Shown in pieces: positions 16,940 through 24,552 of a stretch of DNA of 43,211 nt; position 1 is the stretch's first letter; every line of letters starts with the position of its first letter. The DNA comes from Clostridia bacterium (GTDB lineage Bacteria; Bacillota; Clostridia; Lachnospirales; Anaerotignaceae). The stretch lies in assembly GCA_900757025.1 (NCBI GenBank), contig CAAEMG010000052.1:1-43211 (forward strand). The letters are read 5' to 3'. The position numbers were made by a program, and so were the translations under genes. Under the pieces are notes generated by a model, which was not told the origin of the DNA, did not search any database, and was given only the letters and a program-made list of their open reading frames with translations.

Positions 16940-18199
16940 TTATTCAGATTTTTCCCAGAAAGTATATTCATCTTGAATTTCCTCAAGAGGAACATCTCTG
17001 TTAAGATACATTGATGTTGTTTCTTTGTGAATATCTTTAAGTCGGGCAATATCTTTTTGTCTTAATGTGTTATACATTTCGTTTTGGGGCAGAGTAAGCA
17101 TTTCATAAACGCTTCTCACCATAAAATGATTTATGTTTTGGGCATTTCTAAACTGCGTCCAAACGGGTATAAAGCTCACCTTCGTAAGTTCTGCTTTTTC
17201 AATGCCTTTTTTCTCAAAATCAAGATTTACTATTATTCCGGCGTTTCTCGGCGGCGTTGTTTGGCTGGATATAAAATTTCCCAGGGAATATATAATAAAG
17301 CCATTTCGTGTACTTCCGTCGTCTTTTGTTATTTCTCTCACTTCCATAGGCTGAAGTACATGAGGATGTGAGGCAAGTATTATATCAGCTCCGCAGTTAA
17401 ACATAAAATCCGCCCATTCTTTAAATTCTTCTCTCGGATATATTTCATATTCAACACCCATATGAGGAAGAACAACTATAAAATCGGGATTAAGCTCTTT
17501 TGCCTTTTCAATATCGCTTTTTATAAGTTCTTCGTCAAGAATATTTACATTCCAAGGGTTTTTGACGGGTATGCCGTTTGTTCCGTAAGTATAAGACAGA
17601 AAGGCAAACGTAATTCCGTTTACATCCTTAACAAAAACCTCGTTTCGGCTTTCTTCGTCCTTATATGTTCCCGTATGGTCAAAGCCGTATTCGTCAAGTT
17701 TGTCTATTGTTCTTAAAAGTCCGTCAGTTCCTTTATCCATACAGTGATTATTGGCTGTGGTAACAAAGTCTATGCCCGAATATTCAAGGCTGTCAAGAAA
17801 GCTGTCGGGAGTGTTAAAGCATGGATAATCTGAAATGCCAACATCTTCCCCTGCCAAAACGGTTTCAAAATTACCTATTGAATAATCTGCCGAATCAAAA
17901 TACTTTTTCATATCGGTAAAGTTGTGCATAAAATCGTATTTGCCTGTTGACCGGTCATAAGCCTCTTCATACTGATAGCTGTGAACCATAATATCCCCTG
18001 TTACGGCAAGGGACGCCGTTACTGTTTCAACAGGTATTTCTTCCTGCTCTCCCGCCGAAACTTCAAAGCTGTATGTGTCCTCCTCCACCGGTATTGATTC
18101 AGGATATGTTGTTGTGCAGCCGCTTAATATAAACGATGCCAACAGAATAAATATTAATATAAAATTAAAGTGTTCTGTACTTCGCTTTCTCTGTTTCAT
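16940..18199 (-). CDS. CapA-family (PGA_cap) metallophosphatase-like lipoprotein
   Basis: A 419-aa exported protein with a basic start, a hydrophobic core and a good lipobox (LSGC), so it is a lipoprotein facing outside. Residues about 60-330 form the CapA/PgsA domain: AVTGDIMVHS, YSIGNFETVL, FVTTANNHCMDKG, VVLPHMGVEY, ILASHPHVLQPMEV and IIYSLGNFIS carry the Asp/Asn/His metal sites. Relatives take part in poly-gamma-glutamate capsule formation, but no capBC genes are near, so another envelope hydrolase role is likely. Its start overlaps the end of the fumarase beta gene by 35 bases, with GGAGGG upstream. Confidence 0.88.
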   Translation of the reverse strand: MKQRKRSTEHFNFILIFILLASFILSGCTTTYPESIPVEEDTYSFEVSAGEQEEIPVETVTASLAVTGDIMVHSYQYEEAYDRSTGKYDFMHNFTDMKKYFDSADYSIGNFETVLAGEDVGISDYPCFNTPDSFLDSLEYSGIDFVTTANNHCMDKGTDGLLRTIDKLDEYGFDHTGTYKDEESRNEVFVKDVNGITFAFLSYTYGTNGIPVKNPWNVNILDEELIKSDIEKAKELNPDFIVVLPHMGVEYEIYPREEFKEWADFMFNCGADIILASHPHVLQPMEVREITKDDGSTRNGFIIYSLGNFISSQTTPPRNAGIIVNLDFEKKGIEKAELTKVSFIPVWTQFRNAQNINHFMVRSVYEMLTLPQNEMYNTLRQKDIARLKDIHKETTSMYLNRDVPLEEIQDEYTFWEKSE

Positions 18200-18716
18200 A
18201 AAGGTTATTGCCCTCCGTATCGTTTACAACAACTGCGGGGAAATCTTCAACATAAAGCTTATGTATTGCCTCAGCTCCCAAATCTTCATAGGCTATAACC
18301 TCGGCTTTTTTAATGTGGCTGCTTATAAGGGCTGCCGCTCCGCCTGTTGCGGCAAAATATACGGCTTTATTTCTTTTCATTGCCTCTATAACTTCTTTGC
18401 CTCTTGCACCTTTTCCAATCATGCCCGTTTCACCCAAATCAAGAAGTCTTGGGGCATAAGCGTCCATACGGTAGCTTGTTGTTGGGCCGGCAGAACCTAT
18501 TACATTGCCCGGCTTTGCAGGAGAAGGACCTGCATAATATATTATGGCATTTTCCATGTCAAAGGGAAACTTGCCTGTTTCGTCATACTGCTCCAACATT
18601 CTTTTGTGTGCCGCATCTCTGGCTGTGTATATTGTTCCCGTTATGGAAACTATATCGCCGGCACGAAGCTTTGAAGCCTGTTCTTTTGTAAAAGGTGTTG
18701 TTATTTTAACTGTCAT
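18165..18716 (-). CDS. fumB: Class I fumarate hydratase, beta subunit
   Basis: A 183-aa subunit of the oxygen-sensitive [4Fe-4S] fumarase, interconverting fumarate and malate (EC 4.2.1.2). It matches the C-terminal part of class I hydrolyases: RAGDIVSITGTIYTARDAAHKR, then YYAGPSPAKPG, GSAGPTTSYRMD and TGMIGKGARG substrate-binding blocks. L-tartrate dehydratase beta subunits are close relatives and cannot be excluded. ATG 18716 follows GAGGGGAG. It is separated from the alpha-subunit gene by a lipoprotein gene, an unusual arrangement. The symbol denotes the beta subunit, not E. coli FumB. Confidence 0.92.
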   Translation of the reverse strand: MTVKITTPFTKEQASKLRAGDIVSITGTIYTARDAAHKRMLEQYDETGKFPFDMENAIIYYAGPSPAKPGNVIGSAGPTTSYRMDAYAPRLLDLGETGMIGKGARGKEVIEAMKRNKAVYFAATGGAAALISSHIKKAEVIAYEDLGAEAIHKLYVEDFPAVVVNDTEGNNLYETEKAKYRTL

Positions 18717-18764
18717 ATTTTTCTCCCCTCGTATACAGAATCGAATATTTCCATATAAATCAAT

Positions 18765-19244
18765 TTAATTAATAAAAATCTCTTTAATCGAAATCACTCT
18801 GCCGTCTTCAAGCACCTGTATTTCAAAAGGCGTTTTTCCAAGTTCTCCGTTTCCCAAATCGAATTTTTTCAAAAACTCAGACAAATCTTTTGTTGTATAC
18901 ATACGATTTTCACTATCTTCTGAAATAAACAAAGCACCTGTATCATAAAAATTGTATCTCGTTTCTTCATTCAAAGCGAATGTTAATTTTGTATCCGAAG
19001 GATTATAGATATAATATCCGTTTGGCATATCCTTCTCCGTTAATTTTAAGTAATCTATCCAATACTTATCTGACAAATCAATAAACTTAATATCATCAAC
19101 AAGCAGTTCATTGTCTTTAACCGTTAAATAACCTTCATAAACATTATATGCCCCTGACATATTCTGTTCCTGTTGATTATTTTGGCAACCTGCCGCACCT
19201 ATAAGTAATACTGCGCTTAACATTAAACCTATACATTTTTTCAT
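18765..19244 (-). CDS. Small lipoprotein of unknown function lodged in the fumarase operon
   Basis: A 159-aa protein with a clear lipoprotein signal: MKKC start, hydrophobic stretch and lipobox AAGC at about residue 20, then a polar QNNQQEQN linker. The mature part is beta-rich, with Tyr/Phe/Asp-rich patches (KFIDLSDKYWIDYLKL, TRYNFYDTGALF), and matches no family I recognise. It starts 15 bases after the alpha subunit stop with GGGGGAAGG as site, and ends 48 bases before the beta subunit. By eye it is more AT-rich and has less of the local codon bias than its neighbours, which would fit later insertion (inference). Confidence 0.75.
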   Translation of the reverse strand: MKKCIGLMLSAVLLIGAAGCQNNQQEQNMSGAYNVYEGYLTVKDNELLVDDIKFIDLSDKYWIDYLKLTEKDMPNGYYIYNPSDTKLTFALNEETRYNFYDTGALFISEDSENRMYTTKDLSEFLKKFDLGNGELGKTPFEIQVLEDGRVISIKEIFIN

Positions 19245-19259
19245 TCGCCTTCCCCCTTA

Positions 19260-20102
19260 TTAAAGCTCACACACTGCATGTCTTGTAACGTGACAGCTTA
19301 TGTTTACGGCTATAGGCATACATGCAATATGAGTTGCAAAGCTTTCTATGTTTACGGCAAGGGCTGTCGTTCTGCCGCCCAAGCCCTGAGGGCCTATGCC
19401 TGTGGAATTTATTTTTTCAAGAAGTTCTTCTTCCATTTCTTTTATATGAGGCTTGTCGGAATGAGAACCTACAGGGCGAAGGAGAGCTTTCTTGGCAAGA
19501 AGAGCCGCCGTTTCAAAGTTTCCGCCGCAGCCTACGCCCACTATCATTGGAGGACATGGGTTTGGCCCTGCCGCCTCAACTGCATCAAGTATGGCTTTTT
19601 TTGCCCCTTCTATTCCGTCGGAAGGCTTCATCATAAATATTTTGCTCATATTTTCGCTGCCTGCGCCTTTTGGGGCAATTTCTATTTTAAAGCCGTCGCC
19701 TTCCACAATGTCATAATGTATTATGGCTGGTGTGTTGTCTTTTGTGTTTACTCGTATAAACGGGTCGCTTACAACGGATTTTCTTAAATAGCCTTCAGTG
19801 TAGCCCTTTCTTACACCTTCGTTTATTGCCTCTGTAAGAGAGCCGCCTGTTATATGCACATCCTGTCCCATTGTAACAAAAACAACGGCAAGACCCGTAT
19901 CCTGACAGATAGGAACACAGTCTTTTTTGGCTATATCGGCATTTTTTATAAGCTGTGAAAGCATTTCCCTTCCTACAGGCGAAGGCTCTTCCGACTTTGC
20001 TTTTTCAAGGGCACCATATATATCGCTGTTTAAAAAATAATTGGCGTTTATACACATTTTGCTTACTTCTTCGGTTATTCTTTCGGCACTTATCTCACGC
20101 AT
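19260..20102 (-). CDS. fumA: Class I fumarate hydratase, alpha subunit
   Basis: A 280-aa iron-sulfur subunit. Likely cluster cysteines are Cys66 in PICQDTG, Cys192 in GVGCGGN and Cys261 in IACMPIAVN, the three-Cys pattern of two-subunit class I fumarases and tartrate dehydratases. Other family blocks are KGYTEGYLRKSVVSDP and EIAPKGAGSENMS. In an anaerobe it links malate and fumarate in a reductive or amino-acid branch. ATG 20102 is chosen for the upstream GGGAGG and a normal family length; a TTG at 20123 is in frame but lies ahead of that site. First gene of a five-gene run reaching to 16280. Confidence 0.94.
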   Translation of the reverse strand: MREISAERITEEVSKMCINANYFLNSDIYGALEKAKSEEPSPVGREMLSQLIKNADIAKKDCVPICQDTGLAVVFVTMGQDVHITGGSLTEAINEGVRKGYTEGYLRKSVVSDPFIRVNTKDNTPAIIHYDIVEGDGFKIEIAPKGAGSENMSKIFMMKPSDGIEGAKKAILDAVEAAGPNPCPPMIVGVGCGGNFETAALLAKKALLRPVGSHSDKPHIKEMEEELLEKINSTGIGPQGLGGRTTALAVNIESFATHIACMPIAVNISCHVTRHAVCEL

Positions 20103-20160
20103 TTTTTTGTATACCTCCCACAAAAACTCTTATGTTTTGTAAAACTGCAAAATATATATA

Positions 20161-20169
20161 ATTATACCA
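20161..20169 (-). promoter_or_regulatory. Extended -10 promoter of the fumarase operon
   Basis: On the minus strand TGGTATAAT, a TGn extension plus a perfect -10, about 60 bases ahead of the alpha-subunit start. No good -35 at 16-18 bases. Confidence 0.5.
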
Positions 20170-20264
20170 TAAAACCACAGCATAAATATACAAAGTTATA
20201 TAGGCAAAATATGTTTTTACTTTGTTAATTAAATTAAAGCAGTATTTTATAATGGCTTTTGCTG

Positions 20265-20273
20265 TGATATAAT
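20265..20273 (+). promoter_or_regulatory. Extended -10 promoter of the TIM-barrel gene
   Basis: TGATATAAT on the plus strand, about 60 bases before the start at 20335. A second TATAAT at 20248 lacks a properly spaced -35. Confidence 0.45.
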
Positions 20274-20334
20274 TGTTTCAAAATCAAATGTTAATTTTTA
20301 TACATATACCCTTGTGCAGGAAGGAGAAACAAAA

Positions 20335-21117
20335 ATGAAAATCGGTTTATGTACACCTACAAAAAATATTGAAAAAGTTAAAGAAATAGGCTACGACTAC
20401 ATAGAAGTTGCCGGAAACGAAATAGCCGCCATGACTGATGAAGAATTTAACGCCTTTGTTGCAAAAAAAGAAGCTCTCGGCTACCCCGTTGCAGGCTTTA
20501 ACGCATACTGCAACAACAAAACACCTATCGTAGGCGACGGTTTCAGCGAAGAAAAAACAAAAGCATATGCAGAAAAAATGTGTGCAAGAGGTGCAAAGCT
20601 CGGCATAAAAAATATCGGCGTAGGTGCTCCCGGCGCAAGAAAACTTCCTGACGGATATGACATGGACAAGGCTTATGCCCAGTGCGAAAAATTTCTTGAA
20701 ATAACCGCAGCAGAAGCCGCAAAATACGGCATAAACGTACTTTTTGAGGCTCTTCACGACAAATGCTGCGATTTTGCAAACCATACGGCAGACGGAATTA
20801 AAATGGTTAAAAAACTTAACATGGATAACCTTAAAATAGTTCTCGACTTTTACCACATGGAAGTTATGGGTGAAGACATTACAGACATTAAAGACATTAT
20901 GCCATATGTAAAACACCTTCACTGCAACCATACACCAAAAGGAAAACTTGACAGAGAATATATTGTTCCCGAAGATGAACAAATGCTTATGAAAATTAAA
21001 AAAGCCGTTTCGGAATGTGGATATGACGGAACAATAAGCATAGAGCCAAACGACACACCCGAATTTGATAAAGTTGCTCCCGTTTCCTATGCTGTAATGA
21101 AAAAGGTTTTCGGATAA
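20335..21117 (+). CDS. Sugar phosphate isomerase/epimerase (AP endonuclease 2-like TIM barrel)
   Basis: A 260-aa cytoplasmic TIM barrel of the xylose-isomerase-like superfamily. It starts with KIGLCTPTKNIEKVKEIGYD. Candidate metal ligands follow the family order: Glu138 (LFEALHD), Asp171 with His174 (VLDFYHM), a His in VKHLHCNHT and a Glu near the C-terminus (SIEPND). These enzymes isomerise or epimerise keto-sugars, inosose or hydroxypyruvate; the substrate is unknown here. ATG 20335 has AAGGAG seven to eight bases upstream, so a longer frame from 20314 is rejected. It is monocistronic: a convergent terminator follows at once. Confidence 0.85.
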   Translation: MKIGLCTPTKNIEKVKEIGYDYIEVAGNEIAAMTDEEFNAFVAKKEALGYPVAGFNAYCNNKTPIVGDGFSEEKTKAYAEKMCARGAKLGIKNIGVGAPGARKLPDGYDMDKAYAQCEKFLEITAAEAAKYGINVLFEALHDKCCDFANHTADGIKMVKKLNMDNLKIVLDFYHMEVMGEDITDIKDIMPYVKHLHCNHTPKGKLDREYIVPEDEQMLMKIKKAVSECGYDGTISIEPNDTPEFDKVAPVSYAVMKKVFG

Positions 21118-21126
21118 TAAATTAAT

Positions 21127-21160
21127 AAAAAAACGGACAAAATTAATTGTCCGTTTTTTT
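21127..21160. terminator. Bidirectional terminator
   Basis: ACGGACAA (21133-21140) pairs with TTGTCCGT (21147-21154), extended by an A run and a T run on either side. It serves both convergent genes. Confidence 0.9.
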
Positions 21161-21163
21161 ATA

Positions 21164-22048
21164 TTAATAATAAGATTTTTCAAACCAAACTGCTTCACTT
21201 GAATCATCTGTTTCCCAATACAATTCTCCTGGAGAAGTATATTCAAATACTATTCTAGACGAATTTGAAAAATATACAATAATTCCTGTAGGACCTCCGG
21301 CAAAATATTCCCATGTAATATTTCCGATAATATCTATATTGCCAAAATCATCACTATAAATTGTACCTGTATGATTGCTGTTTAATGTCAGCCCTATTGA
21401 ACCGAAATAATCATCAACATATACCCCTGTTTTTAAATCTTTAAAACCGTTTGAACGCCATTTTCCGCTTAAATAACCGTTATAAAGCTGTGGGTACTGA
21501 GGCGTTGTTCTCATTTCCAAGCCGTCATTTATCCATATTTTTGCACTGTTTATTTCCGGAACCCATGAATATGATACTCCGTTTATATTTGCCAAATCTC
21601 TTACCTTAACAAAAATCGAATCTCCGCCGGAACCATAGGCTTCTATTTGCTTTGAGCCTACATATACCTTTACTTCCGTTGTATAAAATGCAGAATAAGG
21701 CATAATTTTTCCTATATTTTTTACTGCCGGCATATATGCAGTTACGGGATATATTGTGTTTGACGAACCTCTTTTTATTGTTGTGCTTTTTGTATCGCCG
21801 TTCCATTGCGTTGCAAAACCATAGTTTTTCAAATCTTGAATATCAACATACATACTTCCGTTCACGTTGTATGACGGTATTGCATAATGGTTGATATACA
21901 CAGCGATATTCGAATACCTTGGCGAAGCAACATAGTTCGGCTCAAACTGCTGTGCATGAGCCGCCACAGGCATTACAAACACAAATGCCAAAAGCAGAAT
22001 AAACGCTAAAAACAAATTGCCTAATGCTGCGGTTAATTCCTTCTTCAT
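21164..22048 (-). CDS. Secreted protein with copper-amine-oxidase-N-like (stalk) domain
   Basis: A 294-aa exported protein. Residues 1-32 are a signal peptide with an AHA-type cleavage site. Residues about 45-165 carry two stalk-type half-repeats (VYINHYAIPSYNVNGSMYVD... and VYVGSKQIEAYGSGGDSIFV...VRDLANINGVSYSW), the copper-amine-oxidase N-terminal-like module common on clostridial surface proteins. The rest, from GKWRSNGF on, is a small beta-rich domain resembling lipocalin-like calycins (GLTLNSNHTGTI). Function unknown; a binding or envelope role is inferred. ATG 22048 follows AAGGAGA, with its own promoter. Codon bias is weaker than in flanking core genes. Confidence 0.7.
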   Translation of the reverse strand: MKKELTAALGNLFLAFILLLAFVFVMPVAAHAQQFEPNYVASPRYSNIAVYINHYAIPSYNVNGSMYVDIQDLKNYGFATQWNGDTKSTTIKRGSSNTIYPVTAYMPAVKNIGKIMPYSAFYTTEVKVYVGSKQIEAYGSGGDSIFVKVRDLANINGVSYSWVPEINSAKIWINDGLEMRTTPQYPQLYNGYLSGKWRSNGFKDLKTGVYVDDYFGSIGLTLNSNHTGTIYSDDFGNIDIIGNITWEYFAGGPTGIIVYFSNSSRIVFEYTSPGELYWETDDSSEAVWFEKSYY

Positions 22049-22069
22049 AAAACCATCTCCTTTATGGTC

Positions 22070-22098
22070 ATTTAATCACCACTGGATATTTATGTCAA
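22070..22098 (-). promoter_or_regulatory. Sigma-A promoter of the stalk-domain gene
   Basis: On the minus strand TTGACA (22098-22093), 17 bases, TTAAAT (22075-22070). The -35 is perfect. The leader would be very short, with the ribosome binding site directly behind the start point. Confidence 0.6.
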
Positions 22099-22146
22099 CG
22101 GTTTTAACCCAAGCATATTATTTTTAGCATTTTATAAAAATTCGGT

Positions 22147-22773
22147 TTATATTTTTTGGTTATTTATACAATTAATATTCTCTTTTATCCAGTTGTCCAG
22201 AAATTTCATCTGCTCAGCTGTATGAAACCAATGCTCACCGTTTTTCATTACCGTAAGGGAAGCACCTGTTTTTTCCGCAAAAGCCGATATTGTTTCAAAG
22301 GAAGTTAAATTATCATTTTCTCCATACAAAACACTTGTGGGAATATTCCATTTTATTGGGTTATTTCTTACATAACACAAATATTGCCAATACAAAGTTT
22401 CGCCAAAATCCGTATGTATTTCTTTTTTGCGGCAAAGCTCTTTTTCCGTTGATTTTGCCCATTTAAGCATATCCAAAATAAGTTTTTCCATATTAGCAAC
22501 AGGTGAAACAAACATAGCTTTCAATATGCTTTTTTCCGAAAGAGAACACATGGCAAAAAATGCCCCTATGCTGTTTGCAATTAAAATTATACTATCATAG
22601 TCCTTGCTGTATAAATCAAAAAGCCTCGGAAATTCTTCTTTTGCCTCCCAAGGTGTTTGCGATTTATAATCAAAGCCAACAACGTCACTTTTGGCAAAAA
22701 GAGGCTTGTAATGCTCTGCCTCTGCTGCATTTCCGCCTTTTCCGTGTATGTATATAACAAGCTGTTTGTTCAT
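22147..22773 (-). CDS. Alpha/beta-hydrolase fold protein
   Basis: A 208-aa cytoplasmic protein. The start QLVIYIHGKGG provides the HG oxyanion motif; the nucleophile elbow is IANSIGAFF, with Ala instead of the first Gly of GxSxG. The likely acid is Asp in VLYGENDNLT and the catalytic His is in MKNGEHWFH, with correct order and spacing. It resembles small serine esterases/thioesterases of the YdeN/RBBP9 type; the substrate is not evident. ATG 22773 is preferred to an in-frame GTG at 22782, with AAGGA upstream. No neighbours in the same transcript are apparent. Confidence 0.75.
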   Translation of the reverse strand: MNKQLVIYIHGKGGNAAEAEHYKPLFAKSDVVGFDYKSQTPWEAKEEFPRLFDLYSKDYDSIILIANSIGAFFAMCSLSEKSILKAMFVSPVANMEKLILDMLKWAKSTEKELCRKKEIHTDFGETLYWQYLCYVRNNPIKWNIPTSVLYGENDNLTSFETISAFAEKTGASLTVMKNGEHWFHTAEQMKFLDNWIKENINCINNQKI

Positions 22774-22802
22774 GTGTTTCACAGTCCTTTTTAATGTAAA
22801 CT

Positions 22803-23055
22803 TGGGTTTGCAGAATAGTTTGCTCTACAAAAAGCCACCGATATTTTGTCATATTGAGTTTGCTGAATCTTCGTGTTCCGCATAGCCGAAACATCTCGTA
22901 TATTTGTCGAACGCAAGAAAAACCATAAACTAACGGCTTTTCTTTTGGATTTATTTGATTCTTCGTGGTGCACACTTTGCGGTTCCTAAAAGGTTTAATC
23001 TAAACTTTAGCCCAGACCACAAAGATAAGTATCCGTTAAATCAAAATTTATCCAT
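22803..23055. repeat. Dispersed intergenic repeat, copy B (composite)
   Basis: The right end (22998-23053) aligns with copy A 10484-10539 almost throughout, with identical ATCTAAACTTTA and a shared GTATYCGTYAAATCAAAATTT. The left end (TGGGTTTGCAGAATA at 22803) resembles the start of copy C. The middle holds a different insert with TTTGTCATATTGAG...AACATCTCGT (about 22843-22900). No gene is visible in this stretch. Confidence 0.5.
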
Positions 23056-23078
23056 ATATATCCAAATTATACCACAAA

Positions 23079-23126
23079 AAATAACGGCATCATACATTGC
23101 CACCGCAACATACAACACCGTTATTT
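23079..23126 (-). terminator. Long wobble-rich terminator of the tmRNA gene
   Basis: Read on the minus strand, about 22 bases on each side can pair without a mismatch if G-U pairs are allowed, closing on a 3-4 base loop, and a T run follows. It begins 36 bases after the mature tmRNA 3' end. Confidence 0.8.
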
Positions 23127-23161
23127 CCTTCGATATGCCAAACAAATATATTTGGTTAAAA

Positions 23162-23515
23162 TGGAGATGAGGGGAGTCGAACCCCTGTCCGAAAACCCGT
23201 CGGCAGAGATTTCTTCCATCACAGCTTATGTTTTAACATTCCCTCGTTTTGCCGCCCACAAGCAGGCTGCAAACCTCAGTAGCTTCATAAATCTTTTCCG
23301 TCCGCAAAGCTTAAAACGAAAAGGGCCTCACAATTTCGACGCCGGTTACTCAAACTGTGAGCAATTCAAGGCCGACGAGCAGCACTTAGGCTGCTAATAA
23401 AGTATAATCTTTGTCGTTTATTTTTTAAAAGTTTCCCATGTTTTTAGCGCAGCTCATAGGATCTGCGAATGGCTGTCCCTGTTTTCAAGACTCCCGTCGA
23501 AACCTTTACATCCCC
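23162..23515 (-). ncRNA. ssrA: tmRNA (transfer-messenger RNA)
   Basis: About 354 nt. The 5' end (GGGGATG, from 23515) pairs with the 3' end (CATCTCC, to 23163) as a tRNA-like acceptor stem; the T-arm reads GGGGTTCGACTCCCC. The conserved 5' block GGTTTCGACGGG and pseudoknot-forming segments lie between. CCA is not encoded. The tag reading frame (minus strand, 23418-23386) encodes NDKDYTLLAA and stops at TAA; it ends in the LAA-type proteolysis signal. It rescues stalled ribosomes together with SmpB, whose gene ends only 13 bases upstream. Two plus-strand frames across it are chance ORFs. Confidence 0.96.
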
Positions 23516-23528
23516 GAAAAACGACAAT

Positions 23529-24002
23529 TTATATGGTAAGATTGCGGATTTTAAATTCTTTTTCCGCCTGTCTTCTCATATCATTTTTAGCTATTGTATC
23601 ACGCTTGTCATAAAGTTTTTTACCTTTGGCAAGCCCAATATCAACCTTCACCAAACCATGGTGAAAATAAACTTTTAAAGGAACTACCGTATATCCTGCC
23701 TGTGCAACCGATGAGGCAAGTTTTGATATTTCCCTTTTATGCAGAAGAAGCCTTCTTGTTCTTAAAGGGTCTTTATTGAATATATTTCCCTGTTCATATG
23801 GGCTTATGTGCATACTGTAAATAAGAGCTTCTCCGTTTTCTATACGTATAAAGCTTTCTTTAAGGCTGCATTTTCCTGCCCTAAGGCTTTTAACCTCTGT
23901 TCCGGCAAGAGAAATTCCCGCCTGATAGGTTTCTTCAATAAAATAGTCATGATATGCCTTTTTGTTTTGTGCAATCAATCTTGAAGTTTTTTCTTTAGCC
24001 AT
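23529..24002 (-). CDS. smpB: SsrA-binding protein
   Basis: A 157-aa OB-fold RNA-binding protein, partner of tmRNA in trans-translation. Family blocks: AQNKKAYHDYFIEETYQAGI, GTEVKSLRAGKCSLKESF, SPYEQGNIFNKDPLRTRRLLLHKREI and the basic C-terminal tail (GKKLYDKRDTIAKND) that enters the mRNA channel. ATG 24002 has a strong AAGGAGAG site; the longer frame to 24071 has no site and a poor N-terminus. It is directly upstream of ssrA on the same strand. Confidence 0.97.
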   Translation of the reverse strand: MAKEKTSRLIAQNKKAYHDYFIEETYQAGISLAGTEVKSLRAGKCSLKESFIRIENGEALIYSMHISPYEQGNIFNKDPLRTRRLLLHKREISKLASSVAQAGYTVVPLKVYFHHGLVKVDIGLAKGKKLYDKRDTIAKNDMRRQAEKEFKIRNLTI

Positions 24003-24335
24003 ATCATCACTCTCCTTAAAGCATAATTTTTTCTGCAATAAACATAATAACATATTTTTATAAAAATTCAAATTAAAAAAATGTTACAAATACTGTTATT
24101 TTTCTTTGCTTGTAATATTTTAATTTATATTTTTACCCAATTATAATCAATAATACAACACTTTGTTATTTATTTCCAAAAACAATACTCAAATTTCCAT
24201 AGTCTGCAAAATATAAATTTCATTAATTTGTCTATTAGTTCTATTGATTTTTCAATATAAATATTTTAAACTAAATTAATGTAGACAATAAATAATTGCT
24301 AACAAATTCGTTTGCAAAGACAAGGAGGTTGTGTT

Positions 24336-24527
24336 ATGGCAGCAGATATTAAATTTTTAACTATTGAAGATGTAAGCGAAATGCTTCAGGTAACACGTAC
24401 AACTGTTTACAACCTTAAAAAACAGGGCCTTCCTTTTATCAAGCTTGGAAAGAATATCCGCTTTGACCAGGAAGAAGTTGTTAAATGGGTTCGTTCAAAC
24501 AGCAAGAACACATCTACGGCAGAATAA
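24336..24527 (+). CDS. Small helix-turn-helix DNA-binding protein (excisionase/BldC-like)
   Basis: A 63-aa protein made of a single MerR-type winged helix: FLTIEDVSEMLQVTRTTVYN (HTH) and GLPFIKLGKNIRFDQEEVVKW (wing). Such stand-alone 'excisionase family' proteins are often transcription factors rather than recombination factors, and no integrase is near. ATG 24336 has a perfect AAGGAGG site. The symporter gene begins 25 bases downstream, so regulation of that gene or of its own operon is plausible. The 330-base region upstream (24003-24335) is AT-rich and carries TTGTCTA and TAGACAA half-sites about 50 bases apart. Confidence 0.85.
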   Translation: MAADIKFLTIEDVSEMLQVTRTTVYNLKKQGLPFIKLGKNIRFDQEEVVKWVRSNSKNTSTAE

Positions 24528-24552
24528 TAAGGTTTGCGGATGGTGAAAACCA

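Noticed and set aside
20347..21246. 299-codon minus-strand frame opposite the TIM-barrel gene
   Set aside because: The composition is Phe/Cys/Val rich and mirrors the true gene; it also crosses a strong terminator.
23162..23190. Possible ordinary tRNA (T-arm GGGGTTCGACTCCCC)
   Set aside because: There is no anticodon arm; the pairing 5' half lies 330 bases away and belongs to tmRNA.
23152..23397. 81-codon plus-strand frame
   Set aside because: It lies on the opposite strand of the tmRNA gene, whose acceptor stem, T-arm and tag are unmistakable.
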